Assembly (NCBI RefSeq): GCF_002926165.1
Contig: NZ_MAGP01000046.1
Span: 51,186-115,185, forward strand
Length of the DNA: 64,000 nucleotides
Direction of reading: 5' to 3'
DNA from: Micromonospora chalcea
GTDB taxonomy: Bacteria; Actinomycetota; Actinomycetes; Mycobacteriales; Micromonosporaceae
Below, piece after piece: positions 35,042 to 45,368 of this stretch. The notes beneath the pieces are model-generated. The model was not told where the DNA came from. It made no database searches and worked only from the letters and a program-made list of their open reading frames with translations. Positions within the stretch are counted from its first letter, which is position 1; each line of letters starts with the position of its first letter. Position numbers and translations under genes: made by a program.

Positions 35042-38000
35042 GCGGTGATCCTCGCCTGCATGTCGACGGTGGTGCCGGTCGCTCCCGGAGTGACGCTGAT
35101 GCTGTCCATCAGCGCGCGCATGAGCACGAGCCCCCGGCCGCGGTGCGGATCGGGGGGTTGCTCGCGCTCCCGCCAGTGACCGCTGTCGGTCACGCTCAGG
35201 CGCAGGTTGTTCGCGGTGGCGGCGGCGCGCAGCCGGATCCGCCCGCCGGGGTTGTCGCGGTGCCCGTGCTCGATCGCGTTGGCGCACGCCTCGCCCGCCG
35301 CCACCAGGATGTTGTAGGCGTGGGCCGGGGCCAGCCCGCAACGGTCCAGCCATCCTCGCAGCGCGGTACGCACCTCGGCCAGCCGCGTCGACTCGGCCGG
35401 GAACTCCAGCTCCAGCGGCCCGGGATGGCGGTAGAGCAGCAGCGCCACGTCGTCGTGGTAGCCGCCGTCGGGCGTGAGCCGATCCATGATCTCGGTGGCG
35501 AGCACCTCCACCGGCGCGTGGTGGCCCTGCTGGATGGCGTCGGTGGCGCGGGCGATGCCGACGGTGATCGGCTGGCGGCGGCGTTCCACCAGACCGTCGG
35601 TGTAGAGCATCAGGGTGGCGCGCGGCGGCACCGTGGCCTCCGCCTCCGGTCGTTCCTCACCCGCGCGGACGGCCAGCGGCCGGGACCGGCCGTGCTGCAG
35701 GAGCTGGGGAGTGCCGTCGGCGCCGACCACGATGGCCGGCGGGTGACCGGCGCTGGAGTAGCGCATCAGGCCGGTGACCGGGTCGAGGACGCCGCAGAAG
35801 ACGGTGGCGCAGGACGCGCCGGGAAGCAGCGCGGCGAACCGGTCCAGCGCCGCCAGCGTCCGGGCCGGGCTGGGGTCCTGCAACAGCAGGGCGCGGCACG
35901 CGCTGCGCAGCTGCCCCATCACGGTGGCGGCCCGCAGCCCGTGTCCCACGCAGTCGCCGACGACGATGCCGATGCGCCCGTCCGGCAGCTCCACCGTGTC
36001 GTACCAGTCGCCGCCGACCTTCAGCGGCACCGCGGCGGGGGCGTACCGCACGGCGAAGCCGGCGGGCAGTTGCGCCGGGCCGAGGATCGCCCGTTGCAGG
36101 GCCAGCGCGGTCTCCCGCTGCTGGTCGATCTGGTGCACCCGGTGCAGCCCCTGACCGATGTGGCCGGCCAGCAGCGCCAGCAGGGTCTGGTCCTGCTCGG
36201 TGAAGGGCCGCTTCTCGCCCAGGTCGATCCAGAGCGCCATGGTGCCGTGCGGGTGCTCGACTGCGATGCCGGCGCCGTGTCGGCGTGTCGCCACCGGCGT
36301 CAGCAGCGGGGTGTCGCGCAGCGCGAGCAACGCCTGCCGGCGTTTGGCGGGCAGCGTCGCCCACCGGGCCGCCGGGTCGGTGCCGGTCACGTCGGGGGTG
36401 GGCAGGTCACCGAAGACGGCGGTGAGCACGCCCGCGGCCCGCCACAGCTTGCGCAGCTCGTCCAGCACGCCGTGCAGCGCGTCGGCGAGGTCGTCGGCCC
36501 GGGACAGGCGCATGCCGAGCCCGGCCAGGGCGGTCTCCCGCTGGACCGCGTAGTGCTCGGCGGTGACGTCACGGAACGTGCCCACGATCATCCGCCGGCC
36601 GCTGTCCGGGTCGTCCACCTGGTTGAACGCGGCAGAGATCCAGATCCGGTGCCCGTCGCGATGGGTCACCGGCACGGTGTAGGTGCCGCGGGACTGGCCG
36701 ACCAGCCTCGAGAACGCGGCGGCCACCTGACGGTGCGCGTCCGGTTCGGCCTCCTGGTCCGGCCACCACGGCTGTACCGGCGGATAGGGCAGGCCCTCGG
36801 TCCCGTAGCCGAGGACGTCGGTGAACGCCGCGTTGATCTCGACCACGGCGCCGTTCTCGTCGCAGACGAAGAACGCCTCCTGCAGCGAGTCGACGAGCGC
36901 GGTGCGCCAACGCGCGTGGTGGTTGCGCAGCCGCGCCAGCTCCACGTTGGCGCGTACGCGGGCCAGGCGCTCGGCGGCCGGGAACGGCTTGACCAGGTAG
37001 TCGTCGGCGCCGGCCTCCAGCCCTTCGATCGAGGCCTCCTGGCCGGCGCGGGCGGACAGCAGCAGCACCGGGGTGCCGGCCGTACGGGGATCGGCGCGCA
37101 ACGCGGCCACCAGTTGCAGGCCGTCGAGCCGGGGCATCATCACGTCGCTGACCACCAGGTCGGGCGTCTGCGCGCGGGCGGCGTCCAGCGCGGCACGCCC
37201 GTCGGCGACCGTGTGCACCTCGTGTCCGGCCGAGCGCAGCAGCCGGGTGAGGTACTCCCGCATGTCGGCGTTGTCGTCGGCCACCAGGACGCGGGCCGGC
37301 GCGCCGCCGGGCAGCGGATGCACCGGGCCGTCCGTGGCGGCGGGCCCGTCCTCGCCGACGACGGCGCCCGGGTCGGCGGGCAGCCAGCGCAGCGCCTCCT
37401 GCACGAACGGCTCGGCCGACCCGGGCGCCCGGCCGGCGCCAGCCGGGGTGAGCGCGTCGGCGGGCAGGTGAGCGGTGCCGAACGGCAACCGGACGGTGAA
37501 GGTTGTGCCGCGGCCCACGGCGCTGTCCGCGTCGATGTCGCCGCCGTGCAGCGAGACCAGTTCCTTGACCAGGGCGAGGCCGATGCCGCTGCCCTCGCCG
37601 GAGCGGGACCGGGCGTTCTCGATGCGGTGGAACCGCTCGAACAGGCGCGGCATCTCCTCGGCCGGGACGCCGATGCCGGTGTCGGAGATCCGCAGCACGG
37701 CCATCCCGTGCTCGGCGTCCATCCGCACCCGCACCGTCCCGTCGAAGGTGAACTTCAGCGCGTTGCTGAGCAGGTTGAGCACCACCTTCTCCCACATGCC
37801 CCGATCCACGTGCACCGGCTCGGGCAGGGGCGCGCAGTCGACCTCGAAGGAGAGGCCGGCGCGCTCGATCGCCGACCGGAAGACGCTGGCCAGGTCGGCG
37901 GTCACCGCGGCCAGATCCACCGGCTCGTAGCGGGCCTGCATCCGGCCCGCCTCGATGCGGGAGAAGTCGAGCAGGCTGTTGACCAGCTTGCCCAGGCGCA

Positions 38001-39192
38001 GCCCGTTGCGGCGGATGACGTCCAGCTCCGTGCGGACCCGCTCGTCGGCGTCGTGCAGCCGGCCGCGCAGCTCGTCCACCGGCCCCATGATCAACGTGAG
38101 CGGGGTGCGGAACTCGTGACTGATGTTGGAGAAGAAGGCGGTCTTGGCGCGGTCCAGCTCGGCGAGCTCCTCGGCCCGCCGCTGCTGCGCCTGATAGCTG
38201 CGGGCGCTCGCGATTCCGGTCGCCAGGTGCCCGGCGGTCAGCTCCACGAAACCGCGGTAGCCGTCGTCCAGCGCCCGGTAACGGTTGAGTCCCGCCACCA
38301 GGAACCCGTACGGCGCGCCGCCCTGCTGCCGAAGCGGCACCAGCAGGGCCTCGGCCGGCGGGGCGGGCCAGACACCCGCGGGCAGGTCCGCGAAGGCCGG
38401 GCCGTCGAGCGTCACCCGTACCGGGTCGCCCTCGGTGAGGGCGCCGGCCGGCCACGGGGCGGCGGGGTCGGTGAGGGACAGCGTGGCCGGGGCCGCCGGG
38501 TGACCGGCCGGCAGCCCGGTCGCCTCCGCCAGCCGGGCGTCGCCGTCGCGGTCGTACAGGTAGGTGAGCGTGAACGGCAAATCCTGCGGGTTGCGGGCCA
38601 GCTGGCGGCTGACGAACGTGAGCGTCTCCTGCTCGGTGCGGATGACGCTCGGGTCCGAGCCGAGGTCGCGCAGCGTGGCCATCCGCCGCTCGCCGATGAC
38701 CCGCTCGGTGTCCTCGCTGACCACGCAGAGCATCCCGACGAGGCTGCCGTCGTCGTCGCGCAGCGGGCTGTAGGAGAACGTGTGGTACGTCTCCTCCCGG
38801 TAGCCGGCCCGCTCCAGGAACAGCAGCAGTCCCTCGTCCCAGGTCGCCTCGCCGGTGCGCAGCACGGTGTCGACGCGGGGACCGATGTCGTCCCAGATCT
38901 CGGTCCACACCTCGTTCGCCGGGCGGCCCAGCGCCCACGGGTACTTGCGGCCGAGCGTGTCCCGCCGGTATGCGGCGTTGCAGAAGAACGTCAGCTGCGG
39001 TCCCCAGGCCATCCACATCGGGAACCGGGAGGACAGCAGGATCCGCACCGAGGTCCGCAGGCTCTGCGGCCACGTGTCCGGCGGCCCGAGCGGGTGCGCG
39101 GACCAGTCGACGCGGGCCAGGTCCGGCCCGATCTCACCGTCGACGGCGAAGACGTCGGCGCGCGTACGCGGGTCGGTGTCAGCGCCGCTCAT
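35038..39192 (-). CDS. Hybrid histidine kinase-receiver-SpoIIE phosphatase-RsbW fusion
   Basis: 1384-aa signalling protein with a rare domain chain. In order: PAS-like (about 45-165), GAF-like (185-335), HisKA with H359 (FSNISHEFRTPL), HATPase_c (455-575; NLLSNALKFT, DTGIGVP, GSGIGLALVKE), receiver with Asp683 (VVSDVMMP), PAS (765-880), GAF-like (885-1020), SpoIIE/PP2C phosphatase (1030-1255; GGDWYD, VGDCVGHG, YTDGLVERR), and a C-terminal RsbW-like HATPase (1262-1384; EACANAIEHGH, GRGLVLMR). It thus joins a two-component relay to the partner-switch machinery. The ATG at 39192 has GGGGGAG upstream; an earlier frame to 39312 adds no domain. It is coupled to the STAS gene. Confidence 0.9.
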   Translation of the reverse strand: MSGADTDPRTRADVFAVDGEIGPDLARVDWSAHPLGPPDTWPQSLRTSVRILLSSRFPMWMAWGPQLTFFCNAAYRRDTLGRKYPWALGRPANEVWTEIWDDIGPRVDTVLRTGEATWDEGLLLFLERAGYREETYHTFSYSPLRDDDGSLVGMLCVVSEDTERVIGERRMATLRDLGSDPSVIRTEQETLTFVSRQLARNPQDLPFTLTYLYDRDGDARLAEATGLPAGHPAAPATLSLTDPAAPWPAGALTEGDPVRVTLDGPAFADLPAGVWPAPPAEALLVPLRQQGGAPYGFLVAGLNRYRALDDGYRGFVELTAGHLATGIASARSYQAQQRRAEELAELDRAKTAFFSNISHEFRTPLTLIMGPVDELRGRLHDADERVRTELDVIRRNGLRLGKLVNSLLDFSRIEAGRMQARYEPVDLAAVTADLASVFRSAIERAGLSFEVDCAPLPEPVHVDRGMWEKVVLNLLSNALKFTFDGTVRVRMDAEHGMAVLRISDTGIGVPAEEMPRLFERFHRIENARSRSGEGSGIGLALVKELVSLHGGDIDADSAVGRGTTFTVRLPFGTAHLPADALTPAGAGRAPGSAEPFVQEALRWLPADPGAVVGEDGPAATDGPVHPLPGGAPARVLVADDNADMREYLTRLLRSAGHEVHTVADGRAALDAARAQTPDLVVSDVMMPRLDGLQLVAALRADPRTAGTPVLLLSARAGQEASIEGLEAGADDYLVKPFPAAERLARVRANVELARLRNHHARWRTALVDSLQEAFFVCDENGAVVEINAAFTDVLGYGTEGLPYPPVQPWWPDQEAEPDAHRQVAAAFSRLVGQSRGTYTVPVTHRDGHRIWISAAFNQVDDPDSGRRMIVGTFRDVTAEHYAVQRETALAGLGMRLSRADDLADALHGVLDELRKLWRAAGVLTAVFGDLPTPDVTGTDPAARWATLPAKRRQALLALRDTPLLTPVATRRHGAGIAVEHPHGTMALWIDLGEKRPFTEQDQTLLALLAGHIGQGLHRVHQIDQQRETALALQRAILGPAQLPAGFAVRYAPAAVPLKVGGDWYDTVELPDGRIGIVVGDCVGHGLRAATVMGQLRSACRALLLQDPSPARTLAALDRFAALLPGASCATVFCGVLDPVTGLMRYSSAGHPPAIVVGADGTPQLLQHGRSRPLAVRAGEERPEAEATVPPRATLMLYTDGLVERRRQPITVGIARATDAIQQGHHAPVEVLATEIMDRLTPDGGYHDDVALLLYRHPGPLELEFPAESTRLAEVRTALRGWLDRCGLAPAHAYNILVAAGEACANAIEHGHRDNPGGRIRLRAAATANNLRLSVTDSGHWREREQPPDPHRGRGLVLMRALMDSISVTPGATGTTVDMQARITA

Positions 39193-39345
39193 CGCCCGAG
39201 TCTCCCCCACCCCGTCCGATCCCGCTCGTCCGGGCCGCGTCGCGGCCTCGTTGTCGCTTCTTGCCCCGTCGCGCCCCCGGCACTCCACCCGGGGCGGGGA
39301 GATCTGACTCACGTGACGGCGGCGGGTCAGGGCAGGGGTTCGTGG

Positions 39346-39381
39346 TGCGGCAAAACGAAAGGCTGCGGCATAACGAAAGGC
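39346..39381 (+). repeat. Tandem 18-bp direct repeat upstream of rph
   Basis: TGCGGCAAAACGAAAGGC (39346-39363) is followed at once by TGCGGCATAACGAAAGGC (39364-39381), with one mismatch. TGCGGCA or its complement occurs again in the RAE and at about 39450-39457, giving four copies in about 110 bases. Confidence 0.85.
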
Positions 39382-39402
39382 AAGGAGACCGATCTCCTTG
39401 CC
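39379..39402. repeat. Perfect 10-bp inverted repeat upstream of rph
   Basis: GGCAAGGAGA (39379-39388) and TCTCCTTGCC (39393-39402) pair around CCGA. No T-run follows. It could be a protein site or a hairpin limiting read-through. Confidence 0.8.
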
Positions 39403-39425
39403 ACTATCAATGTATATCGCACCCC

Positions 39426-39444
39426 GGGTCTTGCCGCAAGGCCC
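39426..39444. promoter_or_regulatory. Rifamycin-associated element (RAE)-like 19-bp palindrome
   Basis: GGGTCTTGCCGCAAGGCCC is a 19-base inverted repeat centred on CTTGC-C-GCAAG, about 60 bases before the rph start. A conserved 19-base inverted repeat called RAE is known upstream of actinobacterial rifampin-inactivation genes and makes them drug-inducible. The size, palindrome and position match. Confidence 0.7.
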
Positions 39445-39503
39445 CGGTGATGCCGCAGAATCATCGGCCGATGCGGGTTGAGCTGCGAAAACGGGGGCAC
39501 GGC

Positions 39504-42095
39504 ATGACCGGACGGTACGTGTGGCAACTGCACGAGGTGGACGAGGCGCGGATCGCCGCGGTCGGCGGCAAGGGCGCGCACCTGGGGGCGCTGACGCGGA
39601 TCGACGGGGTGCGCGTACCCAGGGGTTTCTGCGTGACGACGGACGCCTTCCGGCTGGTGGCGCGGACGCCGGCGCTGGCCGGCCCGCTGGACCGGCTGGC
39701 CCGCGCGGACGCGGACGACCCGGCGGCGCTGCGCACGGCCGCCGCCGAGGTCCGTCGCGCCGTCGAGCGGACCGCCCTGCCCGGCGACGTCGCGGCGGCG
39801 GTCACCGCCGCGCTGGCCGCGCTCGGGGCGGACGCCGCGTACGCGGTGCGCTCCAGCGCTACCGCGGAGGACCTGCCGGACGCCTCGTTCGCCGGCCAGC
39901 AGGACACCTACCTCAACGTGGTCGGCACGGCCGAGGTGCTGCGGCACGTCAGCCGCTGCTGGGCCTCGCTGTTCACCGACCGGGCGGTGACCTACCGGCG
40001 GCGCCACGGCATCGACGACCGCGCCGTGGACATGGCGGTGGTGGTGCAGCGGATGGTCTTCCCGGACGCCGCCGGGGTTCTGTTCACCGCCGACCCGGTC
40101 ACCGGCGACCGGCGGGTGGTCTCGGTGGAGGCGGGCTTCGGGCTGGGCGAGGCCCTGGTCTCCGGCCTGGTGAACCCGGACGTGTTCACGGTGCGCGACG
40201 GCGCTGTCGTCGGCCGGCGGATCGGCGCGAAGTCACGGGCCGTGCACGCGGCGCCCGGCGGCGGCACCCGGCAGGCGCCCGTCGACCCGGCGCGGCAGGC
40301 CCAGCCGGCGCTGACCGACGCGCAGGCGGTACGCCTCGCCGCGCTGGGCCGGCGGGTCGAGGCGTACTTCGGCTGCCCGCAGGACGTCGAGTGGGCGGTG
40401 ACCGGGGACGACGTCCACATCCTGCAGAGCCGGCCGATCACCACGCTGTTCCCGGTGCCGGCTGCCGCCGCCGACGGGACGTTCCACGTCTACCTGTCGG
40501 TCGGCCACCAGCAGATGATGACCGACGCGATGAAGCCGCTGGGCCTGTCGATGTGGCGGCTGACCGCCATGGCGCCGATGCACGAGGCGGGCGGCCGGCT
40601 GTTCGTCGACGCCACACCGCACCTGGCCACCCCGGCGGGCCGTACCGCGTTCCTGGGCATGATCGGCCGGGCCGACCCGCTCACCCGGGACGCGCTGGAG
40701 ACGGTCCTCGCCCGCGACGTCGTACCGGCCGCGCCGGACCCGGCCCCGGCCGGCCCGCCCGCGGGTGGGCCGCCGCCGGCGATCGACACCGATCCGGCAA
40801 TCGTCACCGGCCTCGTCGCGCGCAGCCGGGCGTCCGTCGCCGCCCTGCGCCGCGACATCGAGGGCCGCAGCGGACCGGAGCTGTTCGACTTCCTGATCGA
40901 GGCGTTCGCCGAGCACAAGCGGGTGCTCACCGATCCGGTGAGCGCCCAGGTGATCATGGCCGGGATGCAGGTCGCCTGGTGGCTCAACGACAAGCTGGGG
41001 GAGTGGCTCGGCGAACGCGACGCCGCCGACACGCTCACGCTGTCCGCGCCCGGCAACGTCACCGCCGAGATGGGGCTGGCGCTGCTCGACGTGGCCGACG
41101 TGATCCGGCCGTACCCCGAGGTGGTGGCGTTCCTGCGGGACGCCGGCGACGGGTTCCTGGACGAGCTGCCGAAGCTGCCCGGCGGCGTCGAGGCGCGCGC
41201 GGCCGTCGATGGCTACCTGGACCGGTACGGCATGCGCTGCGTCGGCGAGATCGACATCACCCGGCCACGGTGGAGCGAGCGCCCGGCCACGCTCGTGCCG
41301 CTGATCCTGGACAACGTCCGCACCTTCACCCCGGGCGCTGCCGCCCGCCGCTTCGCCGAGGGCCGGGAGCGGGCCGAGGCGAAGGCCCGGGAGGTGCTGG
41401 ACCGCCTGCGCGCGCTGCCCGACGGTGAGCGCAAGGCCGCCGAGACGCAACGCATGATCGACCGGGTACGCACGTTCGCCGGCTACCGCGAGTACCCGAA
41501 GTACGACATCGTGAGCCGCTACGCCGTCTACAAGCAGGCGCTCATGGCCGAGGCGGACCGGCTGGCGCGCGCCGGTGTGCTCGCCGGTCCGGAGGACGTC
41601 TTCTTCCTCACCTTCGACGAGTTCCGCGAGGTCGCGGCCACCGGGCGGGCCGACGCCGGGCTGATCCGGCGGCGCCGCGAGGAGTTCCGGGCGCACCAGG
41701 CGCTCACCCCGCCCCGGGTGCTCACCTCCGACGGCGAGGCCCTCAACGGCTCGTACCGGCGCGACGACGTGCCGCCGGGCGCCCTGGCCGGGCTGGCGGT
41801 CTCGGCCGGCGTGGTCGAGGGGCGGGCGCGGGTCGTGACGGACCTGACCCGGGCCGACGTGGAGCCGGGCGACATCCTCGTCACCGCGTACACCGACCCG
41901 AGCTGGACGCCGCTGTTCGTCGCAGTCGCGGGACTGGTGACGGAGATCGGCGGCCTGATGACGCACGGCGCGGTGATCGCCCGCGAGTACGGCCTGCCCG
42001 CGGTCGTGGCGGTGCCGGACGCGACCCGGCTGATCCCCGACGGCGGGCGGATCCGCGTGCACGGCACCGACGGGTACGTCGAGCTGCTGTCCTGA
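39504..42095 (+). CDS. rph: Rifampin phosphotransferase
   Basis: 863-aa enzyme with the PEP-synthase-like architecture of RPH: an N-terminal ATP-grasp (about 1-330; VGGKGAHLGAL, AVRSSATAEDLPDASFAGQQDTYLN), a rifamycin-binding middle domain (about 340-760) and a C-terminal swivelling phospho-His domain with His821 in GGLMTHGAVIAREYG. It uses ATP to phosphorylate rifamycins and inactivate them. The length matches known RPH enzymes, and the RAE-like element upstream supports the call over PEP synthase or pyruvate phosphate dikinase. The ATG at 39504 is the first codon before the conserved VGGKGAHLG. Confidence 0.88.
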   Translation: MTGRYVWQLHEVDEARIAAVGGKGAHLGALTRIDGVRVPRGFCVTTDAFRLVARTPALAGPLDRLARADADDPAALRTAAAEVRRAVERTALPGDVAAAVTAALAALGADAAYAVRSSATAEDLPDASFAGQQDTYLNVVGTAEVLRHVSRCWASLFTDRAVTYRRRHGIDDRAVDMAVVVQRMVFPDAAGVLFTADPVTGDRRVVSVEAGFGLGEALVSGLVNPDVFTVRDGAVVGRRIGAKSRAVHAAPGGGTRQAPVDPARQAQPALTDAQAVRLAALGRRVEAYFGCPQDVEWAVTGDDVHILQSRPITTLFPVPAAAADGTFHVYLSVGHQQMMTDAMKPLGLSMWRLTAMAPMHEAGGRLFVDATPHLATPAGRTAFLGMIGRADPLTRDALETVLARDVVPAAPDPAPAGPPAGGPPPAIDTDPAIVTGLVARSRASVAALRRDIEGRSGPELFDFLIEAFAEHKRVLTDPVSAQVIMAGMQVAWWLNDKLGEWLGERDAADTLTLSAPGNVTAEMGLALLDVADVIRPYPEVVAFLRDAGDGFLDELPKLPGGVEARAAVDGYLDRYGMRCVGEIDITRPRWSERPATLVPLILDNVRTFTPGAAARRFAEGRERAEAKAREVLDRLRALPDGERKAAETQRMIDRVRTFAGYREYPKYDIVSRYAVYKQALMAEADRLARAGVLAGPEDVFFLTFDEFREVAATGRADAGLIRRRREEFRAHQALTPPRVLTSDGEALNGSYRRDDVPPGALAGLAVSAGVVEGRARVVTDLTRADVEPGDILVTAYTDPSWTPLFVAVAGLVTEIGGLMTHGAVIAREYGLPAVVAVPDATRLIPDGGRIRVHGTDGYVELLS

Positions 42096-42143
42096 CCGGC
42101 GCGGCATGCTCGATGATGGAGGTCCGGCGAGCGGGGAGGCGCG

Positions 42144-42512
42144 ATGCGGATCGGGGAGCTGTCGGCGCGTACCGGGGTCAGCGCCCGGTCCATCCGGTAC
42201 TACGAGCAGCAGGGCCTGCTCGCCGCCCTGCGCACGCCGAGCGGCCAGCGGGTCTTCGCCGAGTCGGCGGTGGACCGGGTCCGGCTCATCCAGCGGCTGT
42301 TCGACGCCGGGCTGAGCAGTCGCCGGATGGCCGAGCTGCTGCCCTGCGTGACCGATCCGGAGATCCGCACCTCGTGGCTGACCGACCGGCTGCGCGAGGA
42401 ACGGGCCCGGATGACCGCCGAGATGGCACGGCTCGCGCACGCCGTCGCGGTGCTCGACGACGTGGTGGCCGACATGACAGTGACCGAGGACACCCGGGAT
42501 CCGGCCGCCTGA
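42144..42512 (+). CDS. MerR-family transcriptional regulator
   Basis: 122-aa MerR regulator. The N-terminal winged helix is classic (MRIGELSARTGVSARSIRYY then EQQGLLAALRTPSGQRVF), followed by a dimerising coiled coil (about 80-110). No Cys cluster typical of metal-sensing members is present, so an organic ligand or redox signal is likelier. The palindrome AGTTGACACCGGTGTCAACT right after its stop, in front of the ene-reductase gene, is its probable operator. Confidence 0.9.
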   Translation: MRIGELSARTGVSARSIRYYEQQGLLAALRTPSGQRVFAESAVDRVRLIQRLFDAGLSSRRMAELLPCVTDPEIRTSWLTDRLREERARMTAEMARLAHAVAVLDDVVADMTVTEDTRDPAA

Positions 42513-42516
42513 GCGC

Positions 42517-42548
42517 TTGCAGTTGACACCGGTGTCAACTCCTAGCGT
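42517..42548 (+). promoter_or_regulatory. MerR-type promoter of the ene-reductase gene
   Basis: A perfect 20-base palindrome (42521-42540) fills the space between TTGCAG (-35, 42517-42522) and TAGCGT (-10, 42543-42548). The 20-base spacer is overlong, as in MerR-activated promoters. The ATG at 42555 follows the -10 by 6 bases, so the mRNA is probably leaderless. Confidence 0.65.
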
Positions 42549-42554
42549 CGGGTC

Positions 42555-43649
42555 ATGAACGCGACTCTGGACACCGCATCGCCGGTGACGCCGCTGCTGG
42601 AGCCGGTCACCGTCGCCGGCCTGTCGTTGCCGTCCCGCTTCGTGATGGCGCCGATGACCCGTAACCGCGCGCCCGGCGGCGTGCCGACGCCGGAGATGGC
42701 CGAGTACTACCGGCGCCGCGCCGCGGCGGGCGTCGGCCTGATCGTCACCGAGGGCGTGCTGGTGGACCATCCCAGCGCCGGCCACGAGGACACCGTGCCA
42801 CGGATGACTCCCGGCGCGGCCGAGGCCGGCTGGCGCGGCGTGGTCGAGGCGGTGCACGCCGCCGGCGGCCGGATCGCCGCGCAGCTGTGGCACCTGGGCA
42901 GCCTGCGCGAGCCGGTGGACGGCGCTCCGGCGTGGACCCCCGCGGGGGTACGCGAGCCGGGCCGCCCCGCGCCGCACGCGATGACCGCCGCCGACGCGGA
43001 CGTCCTGCTGGCGGCGTACGCGGACGCGGCAGGGGTGGCGGTCCGGGCCGGGTTCGACGCGGTCGAGATCCACGCCGCGCACGGTTACCTGCTGGACGAG
43101 TTCCTGTGGCCGTACACGAACCGCCGGACCGACGCGTTCGGTGGCTCCCCGGCGCGGCGGGCGGCGTTCCCGGCGGCCGTGGTCCGCGCGGTGCGCGAGC
43201 AGGTCCCGGCACACCGGCCGGTGATCGTGCGGTTCTCCCAGTTCAAGGAGCGGGCGTTCGACGCGCGGATCGCCGAGACCCCGGCCGAGCTGGCGCGGAT
43301 CCTCGGCGCGTTCGCCGAGGCCGGCGCGGATGTGCTGCACGCCTCGCAGCGTCGCTTCTGGGAGCCGGCGTTCCCCGGCTCGCCGCTGAACCTGGCCGGC
43401 TGGGCGAAGCGTCTCACCGGTCTGCCGTCGATCACCGTCGGCTCGGTCGGGCTGCGCCGGGACTTCCTGCGCGCGGGCGGCCCGGAGTCGGTGGCGGGCC
43501 TGGCCGCGCGGCTGGCGGATGGGGAGTTCGACCTGGTCGCGCTGGGCCGCGCGCTGCTCGGCAACCCGGCCTGGGTGACGCACGCCGCGGCCGGCCGGCT
43601 GGACGAGATCGTCGACTACCGCAAGGCGCACGAGGACGTCTATCCGTAG
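42555..43649 (+). CDS. Old Yellow Enzyme-family FMN ene-reductase
   Basis: 364-aa NADH:flavin oxidoreductase of the OYE/NemA type. Seen: N-terminal LPSRFVMAPMTRNRAPGGVP, the FMN region QLWHLGSLREP (His, with Leu-Gly where many have Gly-Arg), the catalytic pair in GFDAVEIHAAHGYLLDEFLWPYTNRRTDAFGGS, and the late FMN phosphate site DLVALGRALLGNPAWV. It reduces activated C=C bonds or nitro groups at the expense of NADPH. The MerR-type promoter suggests induction by an electrophile or xenobiotic. Confidence 0.92.
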   Translation: MNATLDTASPVTPLLEPVTVAGLSLPSRFVMAPMTRNRAPGGVPTPEMAEYYRRRAAAGVGLIVTEGVLVDHPSAGHEDTVPRMTPGAAEAGWRGVVEAVHAAGGRIAAQLWHLGSLREPVDGAPAWTPAGVREPGRPAPHAMTAADADVLLAAYADAAGVAVRAGFDAVEIHAAHGYLLDEFLWPYTNRRTDAFGGSPARRAAFPAAVVRAVREQVPAHRPVIVRFSQFKERAFDARIAETPAELARILGAFAEAGADVLHASQRRFWEPAFPGSPLNLAGWAKRLTGLPSITVGSVGLRRDFLRAGGPESVAGLAARLADGEFDLVALGRALLGNPAWVTHAAAGRLDEIVDYRKAHEDVYP

Positions 43650-45173
<1,524 letters not shown>

Positions 45174-45180
45174 GCTCAGG

Positions 45181-45217
45181 CGTCGCGGGGGCGGTACGAC
45201 GTGCCGCCCCCGCGACG
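45181..45217 (+). terminator. Terminator after the GH10 xylanase
   Basis: A 14-base perfect stem (45181-45194 with 45204-45217) around a 9-base loop lies just after the stop codon. Confidence 0.8.
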
Positions 45218-45286
45218 TCCGGTCGCGTCCTACCTGGAGCGCCGTCTCTGTTACAAGAAAGAGACATGCACATTTCGCGCGATTGG

Positions 45287-45315
45287 TTGACGGGGCAACT
45301 TGTGAGCGTTAACAC
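45287..45315 (+). promoter_or_regulatory. Promoter and operator of the chvE-type operon
   Basis: TTGACG (45287-45292), 17 bases, TAACAC (45310-45315). The operator TGTGAGCGTTAACA (45301-45314) covers the -10. The araB promoter at 51677 has the same layout. Confidence 0.75.
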
Positions 45316-45368
45316 TCGCCGTGACGGTTACCTGTGTCACAGGGGCCCACGGAGGGGAGAGGACGCTC

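Larger units (their letters stand above)
39193..39503. promoter_or_regulatory. rph control region: tandem repeats, hairpin and RAE
   Basis: This 311-base gap between divergent genes holds no gene but is rich in signals, listed separately: two tandem 18-base repeats (39346-39381), an inverted repeat (39379-39402), and a 19-base RAE-like palindrome (39426-39444). TTGCCG (39431-39436) inside the palindrome and CAGAAT (39456-39461), 19 bases later, may form the rph promoter. Confidence 0.6.

Noticed and set aside
39379..39402. Inverted repeat as a simple terminator
   Set aside because: It lies between divergent genes, has no T-run, and is fused to tandem repeats, so a protein-binding or leader role is at least as likely.
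35143..39450. A 1435-residue open frame on the plus strand opposite the hybrid kinase gene
   Set aside because: Very high GC makes long antisense frames common. The product is rich in Arg, Gly, His and Gln with no domain, while the minus strand shows a clear chain of domains.
39504..42095. Phosphoenolpyruvate synthase
   Set aside because: Domain order and the 863-aa length fit rifampin phosphotransferase better, and an RAE-like element lies upstream.
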